Source of the DNA: Flavobacteriaceae bacterium
GTDB lineage: Bacteria > Bacteroidota > Bacteroidia > Flavobacteriales > Flavobacteriaceae
DNA length: 6,204 bases
Assembly (NCBI GenBank): GCA_002702745.1
Contig: PABM01000024.1
Coordinates: 36,333 to 42,536 of the forward strand
Direction: 5' to 3'
Below are positions 1-5,855 of the stretch, one piece after another. The translations under genes were made by a program, and so were the position numbers. The notes under the pieces are model-generated. The model did not search any database, had not been told where the DNA came from, and saw only the letters and a list, made by a program, of their open reading frames with translations. Numbering within the stretch: position 1 is the stretch's first letter; each line of letters begins with the position of its first letter.

Positions 1-528
1 GTCTCTGATATCAATTTTAGTTTCTGAAAGTTCATAAAGATGATGAAAAATGACCTGATCCTTAACACTATCTTTATTCCAATTTAAAAAACACTTTTTC
101 ATATGATTTGCTATAGTTAACACTAAAGCATCTTTCATTTCACCAGAATCCCATTTTACAGCTTCATCAATCATTATTTTGATATTATTTCCGTAAAATC
201 TATACTTTGGAAAATTTTGAGGATAACTCAGTGGTTCAGGTTTAGCGTTTAAAATTTCTTTTGATGGTTTTTCAAATGGAGAATCTGCATCAAGTTTGAA
301 ATCGGACATAATAAATAACTGATCCCATAATTTATGCTGAAAATCAGCTACATCTCTAAGATGTGGCTGTAAGTTACCCATCACTGATATGATTGCATTA
401 GCAAATTTATTTCTCTCTTCTTTTGTTTCTCTTGAGGAAGCATAGTTTATCATTTTCTGAATATGCCTTCCATACTCAGGAATAATTAAATCTTCTCTTA
501 ACGTATTATATTGTAAATTTTCAATCAA
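1..528 (-). CDS. DUF4290 family protein, C-terminus beyond the left edge
   Basis: An open frame reads leftward from 528 and leaves the window after 176 codons without a stop, so the C-terminal part is missing. The protein matches what I know of DUF4290, a conserved Bacteroidota family of unknown function. Recognisable blocks are LIIPEYGRHIQKM (14-26), VMGNLQPHLRDV (49-60), FQHKLWDQLFIMSDFKLD (63-80), YPQNFPKYRFYGNNIKIMID (102-121) and IANHMKKCFLNWNKD (139-153). There is no ATG before codon 26, which lies inside the conserved region. The only sensible start is TTG at 528-526, giving M-IENLQYNT, which agrees with the usual N-terminus of the family. An in-frame TAA lies 8 codons upstream (550-548) and no other good start lies between. 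No Shine-Dalgarno sequence is seen. It lies 55 bp downstream of the DUF493 gene on the same strand, so co-transcription is likely. In related genomes murA often follows this gene, but that part is not visible here. No signal peptide or membrane segment is seen. Confidence 0.88.
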   Translation of the reverse strand, partial: MIENLQYNTLREDLIIPEYGRHIQKMINYASSRETKEERNKFANAIISVMGNLQPHLRDVADFQHKLWDQLFIMSDFKLDADSPFEKPSKEILNAKPEPLSYPQNFPKYRFYGNNIKIMIDEAVKWDSGEMKDALVLTIANHMKKCFLNWNKDSVKDQVIFHHLYELSETKIDIRD

Positions 529-583
529 TTTTTTATGTTTGGTAGGTTAATACTGAGCAAAATACGAAAAATATGGGCAGAAA

Positions 584-871
584 TTATAATAAAATAACAT
601 TTTCAATCTGCTTTGCTACCTTCTTATAATTATTAATTATTAAATCGGGATCTTTTGCAACAATTTTAACAGAAACCGAAGTGTATTTATTGTTCTTTGA
701 TTTTTTAATATTAAAATTAGGACTTAAATCTTTAAAAATATCTTTTAAAATTTCAATATTTTTTTCATTGGACTTATAAATAAACTTATAAATATATTCC
801 GATGGCCAACTACTAGTTTCATCAAGAAGATTTTTTAAGTTTTTGTAAAAGTCTTTGTTTTCTTTATTCAT
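584..871 (-). CDS. DUF493 family protein (YbeD-like)
   Basis: A 95-residue protein resembling the short DUF493 proteins of Flavobacteriia, which share the small ACT-like fold of E. coli YbeD. Key stretches are SSWPSEYIYKFI (20-31) and SKNNKYTSVSVKIVAKDPD (58-76), a typical family pattern of WPS...YKF followed by SKNGKYTSVSV. The family has no settled biochemical role, and a regulatory or ligand-binding function is only inferred from the fold. I chose ATG at 871-869 (MNKENKDFYKNL). A TTG four codons upstream would add MLLI, but it overlaps a promoter-like TATATTTG and is not needed to fit the family. The length is normal for the family. It is transcribed away from the NTPase gene and towards the DUF4290 gene. 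The protein is soluble, charged and lysine-rich. Confidence 0.87.
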   Translation of the reverse strand: MNKENKDFYKNLKNLLDETSSWPSEYIYKFIYKSNEKNIEILKDIFKDLSPNFNIKKSKNNKYTSVSVKIVAKDPDLIINNYKKVAKQIENVILL

Positions 872-880
872 AATTAACAA

Positions 881-888
881 CAAATATA
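881..888 (-). promoter_or_regulatory. Possible -7 promoter element for the DUF493 gene
   Basis: The minus strand reads TATATTTG, an exact match to the Bacteroidota -7 consensus TAnnTTTG. It lies about 10 nt upstream of the DUF493 ATG. No clear TTTG stands about 20 bp further upstream (TTTA occurs 22 bp away), so the -33 element is weak or absent. If used, transcription would start only a few bases before the ATG, giving a very short leader. It is rated low because an 8-mer this AT-rich is expected by chance in such DNA. Confidence 0.35.
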
Positions 889-945
889 TTGCTAATTATT
901 TTTTCGTTTTAAACATTATTGTCGAATTTTATAAAAAATATTCTG

Positions 946-1473
946 ATGAAAGTTGTAATAACTGGAGGCCCAGGAACAGGAAAAACTTCAATAATTAATA
1001 AGTTAGAAAATATTGGCCACACAGTATTTCACGAAAGCTCTAGGGAAATTATACAGAAATATAAAAAATTAGGTTATGATCAATTATTTTTGTCTGATCC
1101 AATTAAATTCTCTGAAATACTTCTTGAAAACAGAATTCAGCAATTTGAAGATGCAGATAAATTAAATTTTAAGAATATTTTTTTTGACAGAGGAATTCCA
1201 GATATTTTAGCATATCTAAGCTATAAAAATGTGTCTTCTGGAAAGAACTTTGGTAATCCTTCAAATAATTTAAGATATGATTATGTTTTTATCGCTGAGC
1301 CCTGGGAAGAAATTTTTAAGAATGATGAAGAAAGGTATGAAAGTTTTGAAGAGCTGAAAATTATTAATAAGCATATAAAAACAACATATTCTGAAAATGG
1401 CTACAATTATTTTATACTCCCTGAAGACTCTATAGAGCAAAGAGTTAATTTTATAATCAATACTATAAAATGA
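946..1473 (+). CDS. AAA_28-type P-loop NTPase of unknown substrate
   Basis: A 175-residue soluble protein with a clear P-loop NTPase N-terminus. The Walker A motif is GGPGTGKT (7-14). An HESSREIIQKY block (29-39) follows, and IFFDRGIPDILAY (78-90) holds the acidic Walker B-like D81. VFIAEPWEE (114-122) and an R/E-rich lid-like stretch (about 124-136) come next. This order matches the AAA_28 family of small ATP-binding proteins, related to nucleotide or nucleoside kinases such as the kinase domain of NadR. The true substrate cannot be told from sequence. I start it at ATG 946, so that the protein opens MKVVITGG as its relatives do. A TTG at 919 would add nine residues of no family value. It is the first gene of a rightward group and its stop overlaps the fmt start (ATGA at 1470-1473), implying translational coupling. 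I see no clear promoter in the 74-bp divergent gap upstream. Confidence 0.82.
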   Translation: MKVVITGGPGTGKTSIINKLENIGHTVFHESSREIIQKYKKLGYDQLFLSDPIKFSEILLENRIQQFEDADKLNFKNIFFDRGIPDILAYLSYKNVSSGKNFGNPSNNLRYDYVFIAEPWEEIFKNDEERYESFEELKIINKHIKTTYSENGYNYFILPEDSIEQRVNFIINTIK

Positions 1474-2423
1474 AATTTAAAAATATAAAAATAGTTTTTA
1501 TGGGTACAGCCGAGTTTGGAATACCTACTTTAAAAATTTTAAATAATATATTTAATCTGGATACTATTGTTACAAATTATGATAAGCCCTCAGGCAGAGG
1601 ACAAAAAATTAGATTTTCAGCCGTTAAAGAATATGCAATAACAAATAATATTAATTTATTACAGCCAAAAAATTTGAAAGACGAAGGGTTTGTAAAAAAA
1701 ATACAAAAAATTAATCCAGACTTTATTGTAGTTGTTGCTTTTAGAATGATACCCAAAATTGTATGGAAGATTCCTAAATATGGCACAATAAACCTACATG
1801 CTTCACTACTCCCCGATTACAGAGGTTCAGCCCCGATTAATTGGGTTATAATGAATAATGAAAAAATTACCGGGGTAACAACATTTTTTATAGATGATAA
1901 AATTGATACAGGAGATATACTAATTCAAGAAGGAATTAAAATTGATAAAAAAATTAATGCTGGTGAACTTCACGATAAGTTAAAATTAATGGGTGCATCG
2001 ATAGTTGAAAAAACTTTGAAAGGCATAATTGAAAATTCTCTTCAACGTATTAAGCAATCACACAAAAATAAATTTAATACTGCATATAAGTTTGATAAAA
2101 AAAATCTTAAAATCGATTGGAATCAAAATTGTTTAGAAATTTATAATAAAATAAGAGGATTAAGTCCATATCCAGGGGCTAAAACTTCTTTAGTTTCTAA
2201 ATCTGGTGAAACTGTAAATACAATTTTTTATGAATCGGAGTATTTTTTCGAAAAACATAATCATAACAATGGAAAAATAATACACGAAAAAGGAAAAATA
2301 AAAATTACTTGTAAAAACGGCTATTTAGTAATAAAAAATCTGAAAATTGAAGGTAAAAGAAGAATGGATACAGAATCATTATTGAATGGATTTAAGATTG
2401 AAAAATACGAAATGGTAAAATGA
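1470..2423 (+). CDS. fmt: Methionyl-tRNA formyltransferase
   Basis: This enzyme transfers a formyl group from 10-formyl-tetrahydrofolate to Met-tRNA(fMet) before translation initiation in the cytoplasm. The 317-residue length is normal. The N-terminal Rossmann-like domain begins IKIVFMGTAEFGIPTL (6-21). DKPSGRGQKIRFSAVK (38-53) is the tRNA-acceptor-binding loop region. NLHASLLPDYRGSAPINW (108-125) carries the catalytic N108 and H110. VTTFFIDDKIDTGDIL (136-151) carries the catalytic D146. These correspond to Asn106, His108 and Asp144 of the E. coli enzyme. The C-terminal domain (about 210-317) contains IRGLSPYPGAKT and ends with KRRMDTESLLNGF, as in relatives. The start overlaps the stop of the NTPase gene and the stop overlaps the start of the yqgE-like gene, both as ATGA, so the three genes form one tightly coupled transcript. 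All key residues are intact. Confidence 0.97.
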   Translation: MKFKNIKIVFMGTAEFGIPTLKILNNIFNLDTIVTNYDKPSGRGQKIRFSAVKEYAITNNINLLQPKNLKDEGFVKKIQKINPDFIVVVAFRMIPKIVWKIPKYGTINLHASLLPDYRGSAPINWVIMNNEKITGVTTFFIDDKIDTGDILIQEGIKIDKKINAGELHDKLKLMGASIVEKTLKGIIENSLQRIKQSHKNKFNTAYKFDKKNLKIDWNQNCLEIYNKIRGLSPYPGAKTSLVSKSGETVNTIFYESEYFFEKHNHNNGKIIHEKGKIKITCKNGYLVIKNLKIEGKRRMDTESLLNGFKIEKYEMVK

Positions 2424-2968
2424 TAAATAAAGGGGATTTTTTAATTTCTACTCCTGAAAGTTTAGGCGATTATTATTTTAACAGATCAATTGTTATACTA
2501 ACAGAGGTAAATAAAGATGAGATTGTTGGATTTATAGTCAATAAAGAGCTGGATTATACACTAAATGATTTAGACAATTCGGTCTTGGATAAAGAAATAA
2601 AAATTTTTCGTGGAGGCCCAGTTAATCAGGATAATTTGTATTTTATTCATGCACATCCAGAATTAATTAATAATGGAATTAATTTTTATAATAAATTATT
2701 TTGGGGAGGGGAATTTAAAGAGTGTATTAAAATGATTAATGAAAGGAAAGTAATTAATCCATCAATAAAGTTCTTTTCTGGTTACTCAGGATGGACTCAT
2801 GATCAATTAATAGACGAAATAAAAAATGGGTCTTGGATTATTAAAAAAAATGAAACAAATGATATGTTTTGTAATGATTCAAAAAAAATGTGGGGAGAAA
2901 ATATGAAACAGATGGATGAGAAATTTAAAATATGGTCAAATGCACCAGAAGATCCACAAAATAACTAA
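2420..2968 (+). CDS. YqgE/AlgH family protein (DUF179)
   Basis: A 182-residue protein of the YqgE/AlgH family. Visible features are the N-terminal KGDFLISTPESLGDYYFNRS (4-23), the VGFIVNK strand (36-42), the RGGPV motif (64-68), FFSGYSGWTHDQL (118-130) and a C-terminal APEDPQNN like the family's usual PEDPSLN ending. The length is typical (about 185). The family is widespread and mostly cytoplasmic, and its molecular role is unsettled. The name AlgH comes from Pseudomonas alginate genetics and should not be read as evidence for alginate here. The start lies in an ATGA overlap with fmt. The 3' end overlaps the 3' end of the oppositely oriented START-like gene by 4 nt (2965-2968). In better-known flavobacteria, fmt and yqgE usually sit near each other, often with an HU-type gene between them. 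That gene is absent here. Confidence 0.94.
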   Translation: MINKGDFLISTPESLGDYYFNRSIVILTEVNKDEIVGFIVNKELDYTLNDLDNSVLDKEIKIFRGGPVNQDNLYFIHAHPELINNGINFYNKLFWGGEFKECIKMINERKVINPSIKFFSGYSGWTHDQLIDEIKNGSWIIKKNETNDMFCNDSKKMWGENMKQMDEKFKIWSNAPEDPQNN

Positions 2969-3354
2969 GTTGAGCCTAATACCTTTTTTAAATCTGAAAT
3001 CTGATTAGTCCATAATAATTTTGACTCTTCTACTTCTTCTTCGTCATCAGCAAAATCTGTAACTATTAATGATACATCCTTAGTGATTTCATCAAATTGA
3101 ATTCTGAGCTCAAAATAATAATCAGAATCTTCATCATCAAGCCATTGAAATTGAATTTTTTCGTTATTATTTTTTCTTAAAAGCTTAGCACTTTCTTCAG
3201 AATCATCCCAAATAAAAATAAAAATTTCACCTCTTGAATTAACATTGTCTGCAAACCATTCAGAAAGCCCCGATGGTGTAGAAATATACTGAAACAAAAG
3301 TTTTTGGGAAACCTTTATTGGAAACTCCATTTCAAATTTAATTCTGTCGCTCAT
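2965..3354 (-). CDS. START-like domain protein (Bacteroidota START_2 type)
   Basis: A 129-residue protein of the START-like/AHSA1-like superfamily, in the form found across Bacteroidota. Conserved blocks are FEMEFPIKVSQKLLFQYIS (7-25), TPSGLSEWFADNVNSRGEIF (26-45), FIWDDSEESAKLL (47-59), YFELRIQFDEITKDVSLIVT (80-99) and a C-terminal LWTNQISDLKKVLGS (114-128). The superfamily fold encloses a hydrophobic pocket, but the ligand of this family is not known to me. It is acidic, with a DFADDEEEVEE patch (100-110), and has no signal peptide. The ATG at 3354 is the first in frame and fits the family start MSDKIKYELEFP. The stop (TAG, 2967-2965) overlaps the end of the yqgE-like gene. It diverges from the tRNA gene across a 124-bp AT-rich spacer, and no confident promoter of its own is visible. 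Confidence 0.92.
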   Translation of the reverse strand: MSDRIKFEMEFPIKVSQKLLFQYISTPSGLSEWFADNVNSRGEIFIFIWDDSEESAKLLRKNNNEKIQFQWLDDEDSDYYFELRIQFDEITKDVSLIVTDFADDEEEVEESKLLWTNQISDLKKVLGST

Positions 3355-3432
3355 ATTGAATAATTAGTGATGTAATATATACATTTATTCTATTTTACAG
3401 CAAGATTTATTTAAATAATTTATCAAACATAT

Positions 3433-3464
3433 TTTGAATCTAAAAAATTTAAATTTTATATTTG
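3433..3464 (+). promoter_or_regulatory. Bacteroidota-type promoter for the tRNA gene
   Basis: The -33 element TTTG (3433-3436) and the -7 element TATATTTG (3457-3464) are separated by 20 bp. Both match the known Bacteroidota primary sigma-factor consensus (TTTG, about 19-20 bp, TAnnTTTG). The tRNA 5' end lies 14 bp downstream at 3479, so transcription would start a few bases before the mature end, leaving a short 5' leader for RNase P. This is the best promoter in the window. Confidence 0.8.
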
Positions 3465-3478
3465 CTGCCTCTGAAAAT

Positions 3479-3552
3479 GGCGAGATAGCTCAGTTGGTCA
3501 GAGCGTCGGATTCATAACCCGGAGGTCCCGAGTTCAAATCTCGGTCTCGCTA
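3479..3552 (+). tRNA. tRNA-Met (anticodon CAT), probably elongator
   Basis: The 74-nt sequence folds as a full cloverleaf. The acceptor GGCGAGA pairs with TCTCGCT, with a G-T wobble at 1-72. The D arm is GCTC/GAGC, and the anticodon loop TTCATAA holds CAT at 3513-3515. The variable loop is AGGTC, and the T arm CCGAG/CTCGG encloses TTCAAAT. The discriminator is A73. CCA is not encoded: the next bases are CTA, so CCA must be added enzymatically. The anticodon stem TCGGA/CCCGG has an A-C mismatch at 31-39. The C11-G24 D-stem pair, the paired 1-72 and the lack of three G-C pairs in the anticodon stem argue against the initiator tRNA. A tRNA-Ile with a lysidine-modified CAT anticodon cannot be fully excluded from sequence alone. 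Confidence 0.95.
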
Positions 3553-3561
3553 CTAAACGAT

Positions 3562-3603
3562 AAACGATTACTAAATGATTTAGTCTAACCGTTTTTTATT
3601 TTT
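3562..3603 (+). terminator. Intrinsic terminator of the tRNA transcript
   Basis: An imperfect hairpin starts 10 nt after the tRNA. AAACG pairs with CGTTT, TTA with TAA, and CTAAA with TTTAG around a TGA loop, with an A-C mismatch and a 2-nt bulge. It is followed at once by TTTATTTTT. Only the plus-strand direction has the T tract, so it fits ending the tRNA transcript rather than hisS. Confidence 0.65.
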
Positions 3604-3641
3604 GAATAAGTATAATTTGTTGAAGGAATGAACTATACCAA

Positions 3642-5015
3642 TTAATTTTCAACTAAAACTTTTAAAAGTTGGTCTTTGCTAAGCTTTTGTTGATTTCCTG
3701 AATTCATATCCTTTAAATTATAATAAAGGTTCTTCTTCTCCTCTTCTCCATAAAAGAGAACGTACGGTATCATGTTTTTATTTGCATAATTTAGCTGCTT
3801 TTTCAATGATATTGCATCAGGGTAAAATTCAGTATTTACATTACTGGTTCTTAATAAATTAGCAATTTCTATCAGATCATAAGAGAAGCTATTTCCAAAA
3901 TTTAAAATCAGAACCTTAACCGAGTTAATGGGGATCTCTGGAAATAAATTTAATTCTTCAATAATAAGAAACAATCTATCTAGTCCAAAACTTATCCCAA
4001 TACCACTCATGTTTTTTAATCCAAAAATTTTGGTTAAATCATCATAACGACCTCCGCCTGCAAGTGAACCCATCTTTATATTTGGAGGGGGTGTCACTTC
4101 AAATATTACTCCAGTATAATAGTCAATACCTCTAGCCAATCCAATATCAAAAATAAGCTCTGATTTGATTAAATTATTTTTTAAAAAATATTTAAAAATA
4201 TACTCTATATCATAAATTCCCTCTGTACCTATTTCTGATGATTGAAAATAAGATTTGAGTAAATCTAAATTATCAGTAAAATTTTTGGATAATTCAATTA
4301 CATTAAAAATAGAATTTACAACATTTGGTTTAAAATCTGCTTTTATAAGATTGTCCTTAACAACTTCTTCATCCAACTTATCCAACTTATCCAATTGATT
4401 TGTTAAAGCTGTAAACTTGTCTTGGCAATCAAATATATCACAGATTGCTATCAATAATTTTCTTGTATTAACTTTAATCTGGCAACCACTTAAGTTTAAA
4501 TCAAAAAATACACTGTCAAACAAAGAAATAAAATCTATTTCTTGCATTAGTGATTTTGAACCAATAACATCCGCATCACATTGTAAAAATTCTCTAAATC
4601 TTCCTTTTTGAGGTCTATCTGCTCTCCAAACATTTTGAATTTGATACCTTTTAAATGGAATAGTAATATTATTTTGGTTTTGAACCACATACCTAGCAAA
4701 AGGTACTGTCAAGTCATAGCGTAGTGCCTTATCTATTATCTTAGGAGATAAATCATAGTATTTTAACTCTTTTTTTTCATCAATGTTAGTCTCTTTTAGA
4801 AAATCTCCAGATTTAAGTATTTTAAAAATTAATCTTTCCCCTTCTTGGCCATATTTACCCAATAAGGTTTCTGATCTTTCAAAACTTGGAGTTTCAATTG
4901 GGTTGAATCCAAATTTTAAAAAATTATCTTTAATTATATTAATTATATAATTTCTTTTATATAATTCCTCAGAATTAAAGTCTCTTGTACCTTTAGGTAA
5001 AATTGGCTTTTGCAT
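3642..5015 (-). CDS. hisS: Histidyl-tRNA synthetase
   Basis: A class II aminoacyl-tRNA synthetase that charges tRNA(His) with histidine in the cytoplasm. The 457-residue protein is complete. It opens with LPKGTRDF (6-13), and the motif 1 region FGFNPIETPSFE lies at 35-46. LRYDLTVPFARYV (98-110) is the substrate-binding loop. Motif 2 is FKRYQIQNVWRADRP to FREFLQCDADV (121-150). GLARGIDYYTGVIFEV (292-307) is the histidine-specific signature, with the catalytic arginine at 295. SLAGGGRYDDL (317-327) follows, and motif 3 is GIGISFGLDRL (338-348). The C-terminal anticodon-binding domain spans about 365-457. LRYDLTVPFARY and GLARGIDYYTG resemble eukaryotic HisRS more than the LRPEGT type of E. coli, as is usual in Bacteroidota. 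A short LDKLDKLDEE repeat (208-217) lies in the insertion domain. It starts 25 bp beyond the A-tract of the rplI terminator. I see no good promoter there; the nearest -7-like string, TAAATTTA, has one mismatch and lacks a -33 partner. Confidence 0.98.
   Translation of the reverse strand: MQKPILPKGTRDFNSEELYKRNYIINIIKDNFLKFGFNPIETPSFERSETLLGKYGQEGERLIFKILKSGDFLKETNIDEKKELKYYDLSPKIIDKALRYDLTVPFARYVVQNQNNITIPFKRYQIQNVWRADRPQKGRFREFLQCDADVIGSKSLMQEIDFISLFDSVFFDLNLSGCQIKVNTRKLLIAICDIFDCQDKFTALTNQLDKLDKLDEEVVKDNLIKADFKPNVVNSIFNVIELSKNFTDNLDLLKSYFQSSEIGTEGIYDIEYIFKYFLKNNLIKSELIFDIGLARGIDYYTGVIFEVTPPPNIKMGSLAGGGRYDDLTKIFGLKNMSGIGISFGLDRLFLIIEELNLFPEIPINSVKVLILNFGNSFSYDLIEIANLLRTSNVNTEFYPDAISLKKQLNYANKNMIPYVLFYGEEEKKNLYYNLKDMNSGNQQKLSKDQLLKVLVEN
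4372..4398 (-). repeat. Tandem 9-bp repeat within hisS
   Basis: Plus-strand TCCAACTTA occurs twice in direct tandem (4372-4389), followed by a diverged third copy TCCAATTGA (4390-4398). It keeps the reading frame and encodes a QLDKLDKLDE stretch in the HisRS insertion domain. It is a probable site of in-frame length variation by slippage, with no independent function seen. Confidence 0.7.
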
Positions 5016-5040
5016 TTCTCGATTAAATTTAAGTTAAATT

Positions 5041-5077
5041 AAAAAAAAAACACCTACTGAAGTAGGTGTTTTTTTTT
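5041..5077 (-). terminator. Strong bidirectional terminator after rplI
   Basis: A perfect 7-bp stem CACCTAC/GTAGGTG with a TGAA loop (5051-5068) is flanked by ten A on the left and nine T on the right. It is therefore an intrinsic terminator in either direction. It lies 16 bp past the rplI stop, so its main job is to end the leftward rpsF-rpsR-rplI transcript. hisS, on the same strand, begins 25 bp further on. Confidence 0.92.
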
Positions 5078-5093
5078 CGAAAATTATATATCT

Positions 5094-5546
5094 CTATTTT
5101 TTTTCTGGAACTACTTCAAAAGGAAAATCAAAAATCACTTCACGATGTAATCTAATTTTTGCAGTATATTTTCCTGTTTGCTTTATATTATTTCCAGAAA
5201 TAATTATAGATTTTTTATCAATTTCAACTCCGCTTTCTGCAAGTTCTTTTTGAACATTTATATTATTAACAGAACCAAACAACTTTACTCCCTCACCTAC
5301 TTTAGCCTTGATTTTTATTTCAAGACTATTTATCTTTTTAGCAAGTTTATTAGCGTCATCAATTATCTTTTTGTCTTTAACAACCTGTTGTTTAATATTT
5401 TCTGCTAATACTTTTTTTGCTGAAGGTGTTGCAAGAATTGCAGATCCGTTAGGAATAAGAAAGTTTCTTCCAAAACCGTTCTTAACGGATAATATATCAT
5501 CCTTGAATCCGACTCCCTCAACATCTTTTTTTAATATTATTTCCAT
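5094..5546 (-). CDS. rplI: 50S ribosomal protein bL9
   Basis: Ribosomal protein bL9 binds 23S rRNA near the L1 stalk with its N-terminal domain and projects a C-terminal domain on a long helix. The 150-residue length is normal. The start MEIILKKDVEGVGFKDDI and the signature KNGFGRNFLIPNGSA (22-36) mark the N-terminal domain, where many relatives have GYARNFLIP. A lysine-rich helical linker runs from about 42 to 75. The C-terminal domain includes GEGVKLFGSVNN (84-95), a conserved feature of the family. The gene begins 10 bp after the rpsR stop and is the last of the rpsF-rpsR-rplI operon, ended by the hairpin at 5041-5077. No Shine-Dalgarno sequence precedes it. Confidence 0.97.
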   Translation of the reverse strand: MEIILKKDVEGVGFKDDILSVKNGFGRNFLIPNGSAILATPSAKKVLAENIKQQVVKDKKIIDDANKLAKKINSLEIKIKAKVGEGVKLFGSVNNINVQKELAESGVEIDKKSIIISGNNIKQTGKYTAKIRLHREVIFDFPFEVVPEKK

Positions 5547-5556
5547 ATCGTAAATT

Positions 5557-5853
5557 TTATTTTAATAAATCAGCAACATATGGCAGAAGAGCTAAATGTC
5601 TTGCTCTTTTTACTGCAACTGAAACCTTTCTCTGATACTTCAATGAAGTTCCTGTTAATCTTCTTGGCAATAACTTACCTTGCTCATTTATAAATTTTAA
5701 TAAAAAATCTGAATCTTTATAATCCACATACTTTATTCCATATTTTTTAAATCTACAATACTTTTTAACCGTACCGTTGTCAATATTCAGCGGTGTCAAA
5801 TATCTTATTTCACCGCTTTTTTTTCCTGATGCTTCGTCTTGAATACTTGCCAT
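5557..5853 (-). CDS. rpsR: 30S ribosomal protein bS18
   Basis: Ribosomal protein bS18 pairs with bS6 on the platform of the small subunit. The 98-residue protein is longer than the roughly 75 residues of E. coli S18 because of an N-terminal extension ([20 protein letters not shown]) typical of Bacteroidota. The core has KKYCRFKK (30-37), IKYVDYKD (40-47), [17 protein letters not shown] (61-77) and [12 protein letters not shown] (82-93). C33 is a lone cysteine, so no zinc-binding set is present. It starts 2 bp after the rpsF stop and is followed 10 bp later by rplI, the classical gene order. Confidence 0.98.
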   Translation of the reverse strand: MASIQDEASGKKSGEIRYLTPLNIDNGTVKKYCRFKKYGIKYVDYKDSDFLLKFINEQGKLLPRRLTGTSLKYQRKVSVAVKRARHLALLPYVADLLK

Positions 5854-5855
5854 AA

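Noticed and set aside
1577..1786. A 69-codon antisense open frame within fmt
   Set aside because: It lies wholly inside a well-supported gene, resembles no family, and antisense frames this long are expected by chance in AT-rich coding DNA.
3372..3403. Possible leftward promoter for the START-like gene (TTG, 19 bp, TATATATTAC on the minus strand)
   Set aside because: The -7 part misses the TTTG end of the consensus, and the spacer is so AT-rich that such partial matches are expected.
3479..3552. Initiator tRNA-fMet next to fmt
   Set aside because: The proximity was tempting, but the tRNA has a paired 1-72 position and an elongator-type D stem, and it lacks the three consecutive G-C pairs of the initiator anticodon stem.
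3553..3641. Possible extra RNA or small gene between the tRNA and hisS
   Set aside because: Apart from the terminator hairpin and a short AAACGAT direct repeat, nothing structured or coding is seen.
4417..4611. A 64-codon rightward open frame inside hisS
   Set aside because: It is antisense to the HisRS motif 2 region, with no start context or family resemblance.
5178..5553. Two overlapping rightward open frames across rplI
   Set aside because: They are antisense to a clear bL9 gene, and their hydrophobic, Phe/Ile/Leu-rich content is what the reverse complement of lysine-rich coding sequence gives.
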